The position numbers were made by a program, and so were the translations under genes. A stretch of DNA of 64,000 nucleotides, taken from Grammothele lineata. Lineage: Eukaryota; Basidiomycota; Agaricomycetes; Polyporales; Polyporaceae. Shown here piece by piece: positions 34,932 through 46,620 of the stretch. Within the stretch, counting starts at the first letter, position 1, and each line of letters begins with the position of its first letter. The stretch lies in contig NDFF03000005.1 of NCBI GenBank assembly GCA_002150815.3, positions 124,001 through 188,000 of the forward strand. Direction: 5' to 3'. The notes under the pieces were generated by a model. That model was not told the origin of the DNA. It was given only the letters and a program-made list of their open reading frames with translations, and did not search any database.

Positions 34932-35087
34932 TAGGCTCGATACCAGCCGTTCGGTTCAAACTCCGTCGTGCCACTCCAGGAGTTTACCCAAACGGCTGGT
35001 CCAACTGGGCGTCGATTTGGCGGGGGTCCCAAATAAGGCAATCACGTGAGTTGGACTTAGAGAAATCGCGCATTGGCCTCCCAGGGG
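34932..35087 (+). repeat. Left terminal inverted repeat with subterminal hairpin
   Basis: Matches the reverse complement of 36449-36602. The best-conserved stretch is 35005-35077, from CTGGGCGTC through TTTGGCGGGGGTCCC and AATAAGGCAATCACGTGAG to AAATCGCGC. Near the outer end, 34942-34954 with 34970s bases pairs with 34979-35000, forming a hairpin (ACCAGCCGTT...AACGGCTGGT). Confidence 0.85.
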
Positions 35088-36097
35088 ATACGAGTGACTT
35101 GGACCAGCCCTCCCGTGTTCCAACTCTCCTCCAAGGGTAACACCCTTCATTTCTGCGTATTGACAGCCATCATCTTCGAGCGACAACTCTGATCCCCTCG
35201 AGGCCTCCCGCGCGGTCACACGAGTAGTAGTCTATGTAGACTCCCCTTCGTCCTGGAATCGCGGTGAGCACATCAACATAGTTCTTCGACCTCATTGATG
35301 GTCACGCAAGATGGCATGTACTTGTACGTCGTTTCGTTGAGACACTGCCCTTTACATAGTTTAGGAACGGCGATGGACTCTCGGCTACTTGGCATCTCCG
35401 CGGCGGACTCAATCATGGACTCCTCGTAACGATGTCACTCCGGATGCTCGAGTACGCAATTGTCTTCTACATGTAGTCCCAGTAGCATGTTTGGTCTCGC
35501 GGTACGCCCTCCCCTATTACATTTATACCCCCAATATTCCCCGTCCCGTCGCGTCTACTCAACACACAAGATCGCGCATTTTCCGGTGCGGACAGATCAT
35601 GCGGGTGCGCACTCAGCATGCTTTTTCGTATGACTCTGATGCTCAGCGACACCCGTTGCCTGTTACTCTACTCTAGCAGGCCGGGCGTGACTCTTCGCCA
35701 GTACTGACAGTCCCTGTCCCTCGCATACGTCTGGTGTTCTCAGCATACCCACCGAGTAACCCTGATGAGCCCTACTACAGGTTGAATGATGCGCGTCTAG
35801 CAGTAACATCGTTGTTTCAAGGGAGTTTTCAAAATCGCCGGCGCGAGAGAACGGAGCCAGTCGACCGCGCGCTCGTAGGACCCGAGGCCGAGTCGTGTCC
35901 GTGCGCTCACTCCACCGCTCTGGTGGTCCACTGGGCTCGGACGATGACGCGCATGCCGGAACGCGTCTTGTCTTCGCACCTTGGCTGCCGACCCCTGTCT
36001 GTTGTCGCTCGCGCGCACACGGACATGTCGCCCGACTTCCGCCGAGGGCTCCTCGCTGGGCAGCGTGAATCGGGGCCGGAGCGTCTGCTCTCCCCTC

Positions 36098-36183
36098 AAC
36101 TCTCTCGCGCTGCTGCCAGGTGAGTGGTTTCGTCCCCTGCGCGCTGTACCCTTACTGACGAACTCTCTCGCGCTGCTGCCAGG
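36098..36183 (+). repeat. 23-base exact direct repeat, period 63, inside the element
   Basis: The same 23 bases, beginning AACTCTCTCGCGCTGC, occur at 36098-36120 and 36161-36183. The 40 bases between them are unique. It may mark sequence captured or duplicated inside the element. Confidence 0.85.
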
Positions 36184-36448
36184 CGCCTCTGTATCGTTTA
36201 CGTTTCGAGCACCTGTGCTATACGCCTTGCAGAATGGCCTATCACGACCTCCACCTTGAACGTTCATCCGCATACCTAGCGAACTTCCCAAGCCCCTACC
36301 GAATTTCTCGTACTAGGCATGTAGTACAGAGGCGCACTCTTCCTGTAACAGCCCCGCCAGCATGTACTTATGATAAACATGCTATGGTTTTACTATCAGT
36401 TCCCTGAGAGCTGCTTCGGAGAGGCAGTACTCAACTTTCACTCACAAG

Positions 36449-36602
36449 CCCCAAGGGCCGAACGCGCGATTTTTCTAAGTCCAGCTCACGTGATTGCCTT
36501 ATTGGGGACCCCCGCCAAATGGACGCCCAGATAGACCAGTCGGTTGGAACGCGACCTGCCTTTCGATCTCCGCTCGCGTTCCGATCGACTGGTTCGAGTC
36601 TA
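36449..36602 (-). repeat. Right terminal inverted repeat with subterminal hairpin
   Basis: Reverse complement of the left end. Its outer hairpin pairs 36535-36554 (ACCAGTCGGTTGGAACGCGA) with 36574-36593 (TCGCGTTCCGATCGACTGGT). The stem sequence differs from that of the left end, yet pairing is kept. Confidence 0.85.
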
Positions 36603-36611
36603 GTCCGCTCT
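36603..36611 (+). repeat. 9-base target-site duplication, right copy
   Basis: GTCCGCTCT, identical to 34923-34931. Confidence 0.85.
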
Positions 36612-36808
36612 GTAAGTCAGATGCGATCGCTGCTAATGACTCGAGCAAGGGAGTGCGCCACAATCGTTAACTAAAGCTCAACGCTCCAGCTCAGTTTTTT
36701 TTTGCTCGACCAACACCCCCGTCTTTCCCCCCGCCGCGAGAGCCTCTCCCTGGTCCCCAGCCTTCCCCGAATTCTCCCACAGACAGACCAGCGATCCGCT
36801 AGCGTTCT
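36612..36808 (+). promoter_or_regulatory. Remaining proximal promoter and leader of glutamate synthase
   Basis: Only about 200 bases lie between the mobile element and the start codon. They contain a T-run at 36694-36703 and then a C/T-rich leader (36710-36780), both common just before fungal start codons. No clear TATA box was seen. A GATA-like TGATAA at 36371-36376 lies inside the element. Confidence 0.5.
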
Positions 36809-39800
36809 ATGGCCATCGTTGATTGTCACGCCGATCCTCCTGTTTTGTCCAAATCTCTAGCATCTGAACGTGATTCTCAAAATGGATTCGACGCCGTCCG
36901 GCGGGATCTCTCCTCGTGGGATGCGTCTCTCCCCGCAAGCCAGGGCCTTTACCTGAACGAGCTCGAGAAGGACGCTTGCGGTGTCGGCTTTATCTGTCAC
37001 ATCAAGGGCGAAGAGTCCCACAAGATCGTCTCCGACGCCCGTCAACTATGCTGCGCGATGACCCATCGTGGTGCGACCGGCGCGGACGCGCGCGACGGTG
37101 ACGGTGCCGGTGTCATGACGGGCATCCCGCACGAGTTCTTCAAGCGCGAGGCTGAGCGCGAAATCGGCTGCGAGCTGCCCGCCGCGGGCGAGTACGCGAC
37201 CGGTAACTTTTTCTTCAAGGCGAACAACCCCGTCGGCCTGCAGCAACAGCAGTCTGTGTTTTCCAAGCTCGCGGGCGACCTCGGCCTCCGCGTCCTCGGC
37301 TGGCGCGAGGTCCCGACCGACGGCACCATCCTCGGGCCCGCCGCGGCCAGCAAGGAGCCCGCGATCTTCCAGCCTTTCGTCGTCCTCCGCGCCCACTACG
37401 GTGAGGGCCGGACGTCCCGCGCCGGCCCGTTCGACGCGAAGCATTTTGAGCGCCAGCTCTACATTCTCCGCAAGCGCGCGACACACTCCATGTCCGTCCA
37501 TCTCTTTCTCTCTCCTCCTGTTCGCGCGCTCACCCGTCTACACGCTATAGCTCGTTGTCCAAGGGTTTCTATGTCTGCTCCCTCTCGACCAAGAACATCG
37601 TCTACAAGGGCCAGCTCTCTCCGCCCCAGGTGTACAGCTATTTCCACGACCTCAACCATGTACTCTATCGCGCTCACTTCGCCCTTGTACACTCCCGTTT
37701 CTCGACGAACACATTCCCGAGCTGGGACCGTGCCCAACCGATGCGATTGGCCGCTCACAATGGTGCGTTCTTCTTTTCCCTACGCATCATGGGCGGCACT
37801 GTGGTTACAGGTGCAAGACGCGTAATTGTCATTCCGCTGCGTCGGCGACTCTCGGTTCGCCGTGTGGTCTGCCGCGGGGACAAGGGTCGGCTATATGCCG
37901 TCGTTAAGGGAGAGGGTTATCTTTTAAAGTTTTCGGCACATCTAGAGAGTATCGGACGTCATGTGCGTCGCGCGTCAACGCGGACCGTCTCGAAATGTTA
38001 TCGTGCCCTTGAAGGAATGACATAATGGCATAGAAACGATACCGTCCTGTATTCCGTTGTCGCTGCCCTTCCTGATCATAATATGCGCTTCTACGAATAG
38101 AAATTGACTCGATTTCGTTCCTTCCACAGGCGAAATCAACACCCTTCGCGGTAACAGGAACTGGATGCGCGCTCGTGAGGGCGGTTTATCCTCATCCCAG
38201 TTCGGCGACCAACTCGATCTCCTCTACCCCATTATCGAGGCCGGTGGCTCTGACTCCGCCGCCTTCGACAACGTCCTCGAGCTCCTCGTCGTCAACGGTG
38301 TTCTCACGCTCCCCGAGGCAGTCATGCTGCTGATTCCTGAGGCATGGCAAGGGAACGATACCATGGAGCCCGAGAAGAAGGCATTCTACAACTGGGCCGC
38401 ATGTCTTCAGGAACCCTGGGATGGCCCCGCTCTCTTCACATTTAGTGACGGACGGTACTGCGGCGCTAACCTGGACCGCAATGGGCTACGCCCGTGCCGA
38501 TACGTTGTCACCAACGAGGACATCATCGTCTGCGCTTCTGAGGTCGGCGCCGTGTACATTGCCCCGGAGAAGGTCGTCCAGAAGGGTCGCCTCAAGCCCG
38601 GCCGTATGCTCCTGGTCGACACTGTGGAAGGCCGCATTGTCGACGACAAGGAGCTCAAGCGTACCACCGCTAGCAAGCAAAATTTCGCCTCGTGGATCGA
38701 GTCTAACATGCTCAACGTACCAACCATCGTGAAGCGCGTCCAGCGCGCGACGTCTATCACGCCATCCATTGACGAGTATTCCCTCAGCAGCGATCCCAAG
38801 CTTCTCGCGTTTGGTTACACTCACGAGCAGCTGAACCTGCTAATGCTCCCAATGTTCAACGACGGCAAGGAGGCGCTCGGCTCGATGGGCAACGACGCCC
38901 CGCTCGCCGCGATGTCGACCCAGGCCCGCCTGATTTACGACTATTTCCGCCAGCTGTTTGCACAGGTTACCAACCCCCCCATTGATCCCATCCGCGAGTC
39001 CATCGTCATGTCGCTCGAGTGTTACGTCGGTCCCGAGGGCAATCTTCTCGAGATGAACCCTCAGCAGTGCCACCGCATCCTCCTCCCTTCGCCCATTCTG
39101 TCCCTTGAGGAGATGAACGCCATGAAGAACCTGAAGGACGCCTACAGCACATGGCCTTCGCGTACCGTCGACATCACCTTCCCGAAGGCATATGGTCTCC
39201 CTGGTTACAAGCTCGCCCTTGAGCGCGTTTGCAGCGAGGCGTCGCAGGCCATCGACGACGGCATGAAGGTCATCATTCTCTCCGATCGCGAGACTGGGCC
39301 CGATCGCGTGGCTCTTTCTGCCCTTATCGCGTGTGGTGGCGTCCACCACCACCTTGTGTCACAGAAGAAGCGTGCGAAGGTTGCGCTTATGGTCGAGACT
39401 GCGGAGGCGCGGGAGGTCCACCACCTCTGCGTTTTGCTCGGTTATGGCGCCGACGCCATCTGCCCATGGCTCACAATGGAAAGTATTCACAAGGTTATCC
39501 GCGAGCGACTGTGAGTAACACGTTATCGTTCCAAGCTCTCGTCTTCTCCTGACACGTATTTATTGCTATAGGGTAAAGGATGATAAGACTCTGGACGAGC
39601 TCATGGATAATTACCGCCACTCCGTCGATGGAGGTATCCTGAAGGTGATGTCCAAGATGGGTATTTCCACCCTCCAGTCGTACAAGGGGGCCCAGATTTT
39701 CGAGGCCCTCGGTTTGCACACGGAAGTCATCGAGAAGTGCTTCGTCGGGACCGCGAGCCGCGTCCAGGGCGCCACCTTCGATCTGCTCGCCATGGACGCG

Positions 39801-42800
39801 TTCGAGATGCACGAACGTGGTTGGCCTTCCCGTGAGACCGTCATCCACCCCGGTCTGCCCGAGTCCGGCGAGTACCATTGGCGTTCTGGCGGAGAGGCCC
39901 ACGTCAACGATCCCACCGGCATCGCCCACCTCCAGGACGCCGTCCGGGAGAAGAACCAGAAGGCTTATGATGCGTACGCTTCGAACGCTGACGAGCAGAC
40001 GAGAGCCGTCCATCTCCGCGGACTTCTCGACTTTCGTTACGACAACGCCACGGCCATTCCGATCGAGCAGGTCGAACCATGGAACGAGATCGTTCGTCGC
40101 TTTGTCACCGGCGCAATGTCTTACGGCTCGATCTCGATGGAGGCGCACTCGACACTCGCCATTGCCATGAACCGCCTGGGGGGCAAGTCGAACACCGGCG
40201 AGGGAGGAGAGGACGCTGAGCGTTCTCAGGTCTTCCCGAACGGCGATACGATGCGCTCCGCCATCAAGCAGGTCGCGTCCGGTCGCTTCGGCGTGACGTC
40301 CAACTACCTCGCGGATGCCGATGAGCTTCAGATCAAGCTTGCTCAGGGCGCGAAGCCCGGAGAGGGTGGTGAGCTTCCCGGACACAAGGTCTCGACGTCA
40401 ATCGCGCGCACGCGCCACTCGACCGCCGGAGTTGGCCTCATCTCTCCCCCGCCGCACCACGACATCTACTCGATTGAGGACCTCAAGCAGCTCATCTACG
40501 ACCTCAAATGCTCGAACCCTCGTGCGCGCGTCTCTGTTAAGCTCGTGTCCGAGGTCGGCGTTGGTATCGTCGCCAGTGGTGTCGCAAAGGCGAAGGCCGA
40601 CCATATCCTCATCTCCGGTCACGACGGTGGTACCGGTGCCTCGCGCTGGACTGGTATCAAGTATGCTGGCCTCCCGTGGGAGCTCGGTCTGGCGGAGACG
40701 CACCAGACTCTTGTCCTCAACGACCTCCGTGGTCGTGTCACTGTTCAGACCGATGGCCAGATTCGTACTGGACGAGACATCGCGATCGCTTGTTTGCTCG
40801 GTGCCGAGGAGTGGGGCTTTGCGACTACGCCGCTCATCGCTATGGGCTGTATCATGATGAGGAAGTGTCATCGTAAGTTATCGTCCCTAGGCTAAAGCAA
40901 TTCCGTCACTGAGCGTCCTACATAGTGAACACTTGTCCTGTCGGCATCGCCACTCAGGATCCTCAGCTTCGCGCGAAGTTCGCTGGTCAGCCCGAGCAGG
41001 TCATCAACTTCTTCTACTACCTTGCCGAGGACCTCCGCCAGTACATGGCCAAACTCGGCTTCCGCACGATTAATGAGATGGTTGGTCGCGCTGATATGCT
41101 CAAAGTCGACGAGAAGCGCCGTACACCCAAGACTGCTCACCTCGACCTCAGCGCGATCCTCAAACCTGCCTGGCAGATGCGCCCCGGGGCCGCCACGTAC
41201 CGCGTGCGAGCGCAGGAGCACAAGCTTTACGTTCGTCTCGACAACAAGTTCATCGATGAGTCCGAGCCTGCGCTTACCCAGGGTCTCCCCGTTCACATTG
41301 AGTGCGACGTTACGAACACCGATCGTGCTCTCGGTACATCGCTCTCGTACCACGTCTCCAAGCAGTACGGCGAGGAAGGCTTGCCGAAGGACACGATCCA
41401 CGTCAAGATGCGCGGTTCTGCTGGACAGTCGCTCGGTGCCTTCCTTGCACCCGGAGTTACCATCGAGCTCGAGGGTGACGCGAACGACTACGTTGGCAAG
41501 GGTCTGTCTGGTGGTCGCCTCATTGTCTACCCGCCCAAACAGTCGGCGTTCAAGGCCGAGGAGAACATTATCGTCGGCAACGTCTGCTTGTACGGTGCGA
41601 CGTCAGGCGAGGCCTTCTTCCGCGGTATTGCCGCTGAGCGTTTTGCCGTCCGCAACTCCGGCGCGAAGGCAGTGGTTGAGGGCACTGGTGACCACGGATG
41701 CGAGTACATGACTGGTGGTCGCGTCGTCGTGCTGGGCAGCACTGGTCGCAACTTCGCTGCCGGTATGAGCGGCGGTATCGCGTACGTCCTCGACACCGCG
41801 CACACTTTCGCGTCCAAGGTTAACGTGGAAATGGTCGAGCTCGGCAAGGTCACTGACCCGAAGGAGATTGCGGAGCTGCGTGGGCTCATTGAGGATCATC
41901 GCCACTACACCGGATCCGAGGTCGCGGATCGCGTTCTGCAAGACTTCCACCACCTCCTGCCTCTCTTCGTCCGCGTCATGCCGTTTGACTACAAGAGAGT
42001 TCTCGAGGAACAAGCCGCTCAAGCCAAGGAGGAGAAGCTGCGTCAGAGTGTTGTCGACATCATCCCTTCGCGCGCTGTCAGCCAGGTCAAACTCGCTACA
42101 GAAGGCTTGGAAGACGTCTTGATTAAGAAGGAGCCGTCTGTGCGCGCCATCGCCAAGAGGCCTCATGAGCCTGCAGTCACAGACCTCGAGGACTCCCTAG
42201 TTGACGAGGCAACGACCAAGACCCGCCTCAGCAAACTCGACAAGACCCGCGGGTTCATGAAGTACAAGCGCCTCACTGAGACGTACCGCCCGCCGCGCAA
42301 GCGGGTCAAGGACTGGAAGGAAATCTCGTCGCGACTCACAGAGGATGAGCTCAAGTATCAGTCTGCGCGCTGCATGGATTGTGGTGTTCCCTTCTGCCAG
42401 TCCGACTCTGGGTGTCCGATCTCGAACGTCATCCCCAAGTGGAACGAACTGGTCTTCAAGAACCAGTGGCAGGACGCGCTCTACCGGTTGCTCATGACGA
42501 ACAACTTCCCCGAGTTCACCGGCCGGGTGTGCCCCGCGCCATGCGAAGGCGCTTGCGTACTAGGCATTAACGAGCAGCCTGTCGGCATCAAGAGCATCGA
42601 GTGTGCCATCATTGACAAGGTCGGTTAGACTTATAGCGGTTACTTGTATCCGATGCGCTGACGCTGCTGCAGGGCTTCGAGATGGGCTGGATGACCCCTA
42701 AGATCCCCCAGGTCCGTACTGGAAAGAAGATCGCTATCATTGGTTCCGGCCCTGCTGGTTTGGCCGCTGCGGACCAGCTCAACAAGGCTGGTCACTGGGT

Positions 42801-44054
42801 TACCGTGTACGACCGTAATGATCGTATGGGTGGCTTGCTCATGTACGGTATCCCGAAGTGAGTTCATGTTTCTACATTTGTTGGGATATCACTTGACACT
42901 GGCTTTAGCATGAAGCTCGACAAGGGCGTCGTGCAGCGTCGTATCGACCTCATGGCCGCGGAGGGAGTGGTAAGTTCGTATATCATATGGCAACTGCGCC
43001 AGTGCTGAAGTTTGCACAAGACCTTTGTCCCCAACACGTTTGTCGGCAAGGACGTGGATGCGAACGTGCTTCGTGAGCAGAACGATGCCGTTATATTCGC
43101 AACCGGTGCGACATGGCCCCGCGACCTCAAGATCCCCAACCGCGAGGTCGATGGTATTCACTTTGCCATGGAGTTCCTCCAACTCAATACTAAATCTCTT
43201 CTCGACTCCGAGCTCAAGAACGGAGCCTACATCAACGCGAAGGGCAAAGACGTCATCGTTATTGGTGGCGGCGACACTGGCAACGACTGTATCGGCACCG
43301 CCATGCGTCACGGTGCTAAGTCGGTTACGAACTTCGAGCTCCTGCCCAAGCCCGCCGCCACCCGTGGCCGCGATAACCCCTGGCCGCAGTGGCCGCGGAT
43401 CTTCCGCACGGACTACGGCCACACCGAGGTCGCGGCGCACTTCGGCAGCGACCCCCGCGAGTATTGCATCTCGACCAAGGAGTTCGTAGTCGACGACCAG
43501 GGCAAGCTCAAGGGCCTCAATACGGTCCGCGTCGAGTGGACGAAGGACAGCGCCGGGCGCTGGAAGATGGAGGAGGTGCCTGGTTCGCAGAAGTTCTTCC
43601 CCGCGCAGCTCGTATTCCTCGCTCTTGGCTTCTTGGGCCCCGAGGCGGAGCTCCTCAAGTCTATAGGCCTCAAGCAAGACGCGCGCAGCAACATCCAGAC
43701 GTCGCACAACGTATGTGTCCAATCTTCTTAGTCCGTTACATAGTGTTCTGATGCACCCCTGACAGAAATACTCGACGAGCGTCGACGGTGTTTTCGCTGC
43801 CGGCGACTGTCGTCGTGGTCAGTCGCTCATTGTGTGGGGCATCCAGGAGGGTCGCCGCTGCGCTGCCGAGGTCGACGCCTGGCTCAGCGCTGGCTCCACT
43901 CGTCTTCCTTACGACTGCGCTATCAAGCAGAGGGTACGTGCCTCGCTCCTTCCGATAAACCGGTGACAAAAAGCTAATTTCTCCTCAGACTTTCATTCCT
44001 CCGACATCCTCGCTCGCCTCCCAAGGAGCGCAGGCGGTGCAGGTCATCGCTTGA
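36809..44054 (+). CDS. GLT1: Glutamate synthase (NADH-type GOGAT)
   Basis: Ten exons join in phase: 36809-37491, 37551-37762, 38130-39510, 39572-40872, 40926-42619, 42673-42857, 42909-42969, 43021-43710, 43766-43933 and 43989-44054 (2146 residues, normal for fungi). It makes two glutamates from glutamine and 2-oxoglutarate. A 56-residue propeptide precedes the catalytic C57 (DACGVGF) of the class II amidotransferase. The FMN domain has [12 protein letters not shown] (about 935). The 3Fe-4S cysteines form C-x5-C-x4-C ([16 protein letters not shown], about 1186-1197), split by an intron. The GXGXG domain follows. The NADH part has 4Fe-4S motifs ([19 protein letters not shown]), an FAD site ([12 protein letters not shown]) and an NAD site (IGGGDTG). 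Intron 2 is unusually long (367 bases). Confidence 0.97.
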
Positions 44055-44387
44055 GTTCTCCCTGGCTATTTTATTCGGGAACGGACCCTGCAGGGGTGCG
44101 TAGGTGTTGTATGTGTCGGACGTTCACCGGGAGATACCCGAGGGAAAGTACAGTACTATTACGCGCCATCGCTCTTGTATGAAATACATCACATCAATTG
44201 TATACCTAGGTTGTATTTTCACCGAAATATGTGACGGCGACGAGGAGGTACAGCGCGGTGAGGAATATCAACTGTCAAGATGGTATAGATGGGCGATAAA
44301 CGGGAGCAAGGCTACATGAACAAGAGACCATCGCAGCGGATATCAAGAATAAGATACACAGCAAGTGGGATCATCAATGTTGCGGGA
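44055..44387. other. Convergent intergenic stretch
   Basis: About 330 bases between the ends of glutamate synthase (plus) and ECO1 (minus). A/T-richer than its surroundings, as expected for transcript ends. No gene is recognised. Confidence 0.5.
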
Positions 44388-45584
44388 TTACGCGTCACCC
44401 TCCTCCTCATAGATACGTACGCCGCCCTTGCCCCAACTCTCTAGGATGGCCTTGCCCGCACCGGTAGGTTGTGTGAAAGCGATCTCGCCACGAGCAGGGC
44501 TAAGTGGGCACCCGAGGATGAAGGTAGAGGCGGCAATGGAAAGGAGGCGAGACGCGATGCCCAAGCGACGGTGCTCCGACGAAACAAACAGGCGAGGGAT
44601 ACCCATTGGTGTGGGGAGAGGAGTAGGGTGCACGTAGAGGTTGGTCGAATCGTCTACCGGAAGGAGCGCAAGGGCCGGCTTGTTCTCCTCGACCGACTTG
44701 ACAATCGAATCTTTGGGCGAGGCTTCTGATTCGAGTTCATCTCCGACAAGGGTCTGGGATGACGCGGGAGTGGTTTCTGGTGAAGAGCCGGCCAACTGGG
44801 CGGCGGACACCTCAGACGGACGCGCGATGGCCATCGCGGTCGAGATGCGCTGCGCGACGACGCAGCCGACAATCTTCTCGCGCGTGGGGGACGTGCCAGG
44901 GACGGAAAGCAGGAAGAGGTAAATCTTGCAGCGGCGGAGCACCGCCGGCGAAAGTGCGGGCGATGAGAGTGCGAGCCGGATCGTGTCGAGGAGTACAGCG
45001 AGCTGTCAGATACACGTTTCATTAGCATCCTGTGCACATTGCGCGTTGAGTTAGACATAGCGGAAGACACAAACCTTGGCACCGATCTTTCCTCCGACGT
45101 CGGGGCGGAAGCACACGACACGCCCCCGCGCGCCGCCGGGCAGGCGTACGTTCCCATCAAGCTCTTCGACGCCCGCACGGTCCGCCTCTCGCTGCTCTTC
45201 ACGGCCCCACTCGAGCCCACGACGGACGCGCGCGCAGTGCGCACGGTGCAGTGATTCGTCGTCTGGCGCGCCGCGCGTGTAAGAGAGATCGCAGAGCGGG
45301 CATGTGCGCAGCGTTGGTGTGTCGAGAGAGAAGTGCAGCTGCGTGAGCTTCGCTTGCTTCGCAGGAGGTGCCTTTGCTTTGCCCTTGGAAGACACACTGG
45401 AGGCAGACGCGCCCTTGAGTGAGCGACGGAGCTTCTTGGTGGGCGTGTTCTGCTCCGTGGGACGGTCGGCGAGCGGCCGCTTGCGTTTCGTGGTGGGGGG
45501 TGGAGAAGTAAGTTCAGAGGTGGGAGAGGAGGGTATCATAGACTTTGTAGAGCGCGTGCTGTACGTTCTACTCAGCGAGGACAT
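44388..45584 (-). CDS. ECO1: ECO1/ESCO sister-chromatid cohesion acetyltransferase
   Basis: Two minus-strand exons, 45584-45075 and 45002-44388, join in phase (374 residues). The protein acetylates the SMC3 subunit of cohesin during DNA replication to establish cohesion. A basic, disordered N-terminus carries a QAKLTQLHF segment that recalls a PCNA-binding box. Next is the zinc finger (CPLCDLSY at residue 95, then H113 and H116/C117). The C-terminal acetyltransferase domain shows RRCKIYLFLL, VGCVVAQRI, GIPRLFVSSEHRRLGIASRL, and IAFTQPTGAGKAILESWG, the ESCO signature. An acidic, low-complexity insert (about 50 residues) lies inside the domain. The start was chosen at the first ATG after an open but non-conserved upstream frame. 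Confidence 0.92.
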
Positions 45585-46620
45585 AGCGGGCGCGTTAGAA
45601 GAAGCAGGGTGTAGATGGGAGTAGGAGGAGAGGGCTGTGGTCCGAGCACTTACTCCGACGCGACGGCAACAGACCCGGCGTCTATTGTCCCCGATCATCA
45701 AGCGCGTCGCGTTGGCTTTGTTTGGCTTCCCCGCGTTCAACGCGTCAATCACGTGCGCGTGCTGGAATCTGGTCTGGATCCAGCCGCGGCTACGGTAACT
45801 CACGGCAGACTGCCGCGAACTACCGCACTTCCACTGTTCCGAGGTCCTGCTTGCTGAAGATGACATGAGGCTGGACGCCCCTGGATGATTGTTTGCTGAT
45901 ACTTGTCTGTTTCTTAGGTAAGTTCGTGGGTTGCATCCTCGGCCATTGAACTTCGGCGTACCGGCTCGCCGACGGCAGCAATGAGCATGCTAGACCCGTG
46001 ACATACTCGCTCTGCCCCCAGTCCTACAGATAGCAGTAGGTCGCTCCGACCACGCGAGGATGTCCACTGCGACCGACATCCATCACGGCTAATATCATCA
46101 ACATCGATGTCTAGCTCCCCCGGCGTGCATACCGTGCTCCCAGTATCATACAGGCGGAAACTGCGATGATAAACTACGATCTATGTACCACATACGATTT
46201 GCACTCAGTCGTGAGTCCAAGCACAAGATCGGATATTGCATTTGGGAATGATCCCACACCATATTATTGTCACATCAACACGGGGTTTGCTACGCCTTTG
46301 CGAATAGGCTAGCTCAGCGTCTTTGACACATCTCTGCCCGGGAATGTTCAGTGAGTCTCCATTGCCCTTATTGCCTCCTCGGGCTAGATGCCGACGCCCT
46401 TCCATTGACAGTTTGTTCTACGTAGTCCACAGCTGTCGGTAGCCGCATTTAGACCCGAGGTCGCTATGCCCGCCTCCGAAGCTGCTTCAGCTCGCTGAAA
46501 GGCTACGTATGTCCCTAGATGAATAGGACGAATGGGCGCTCGCATGGTACTATATAGTCCCGCCGTACCACGAGACATCGAGCCAGTCAACCACACTCAT
46601 TCTACAGCATTTCCTACGTC
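45585..46620. other. Divergent intergenic stretch
   Basis: About 1 kb between the starts of ECO1 (minus) and the P450 gene (plus). Apart from a TATA-like site before the P450 gene, no feature was recognised. Confidence 0.45.
46551..46557 (+). promoter_or_regulatory. TATA box of the P450 gene
   Basis: TATATAG lies 70 bases before the start codon at 46621, a suitable distance for a short fungal leader. Confidence 0.5.

Larger units (their letters stand above)
34932..36602. mobile_element. Non-autonomous Mutator-like (MULE-type) element, 1671 bp
   Basis: The two ends are inverted copies of about 155 bases (34932-35087 and 36449-36602). Outer ends read TAGGCTCGATACCAG and, in reverse complement, TAGACTCGAACCAG. 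The element is bounded by an exact 9-base direct repeat, GTCCGCTCT. Long inverted ends with a 9-base duplication are the marks of Mutator-like DNA transposons. No transposase frame was recognised inside, so it depends on another copy for movement. The ends have diverged by roughly a tenth in the best part, so the insertion is not brand new or the ends vary by nature. The interior has a 23-base direct repeat and no known gene. The right end is 206 bases from the glutamate synthase start codon. Confidence 0.82.

Noticed and set aside
36588..36611. tRNA-like T-arm (TTCGAGT with pairing arms) at the right end of the mobile element
   Set aside because: No matching acceptor stem, D-arm or anticodon arm upstream; it is part of the inverted repeat and target duplication.
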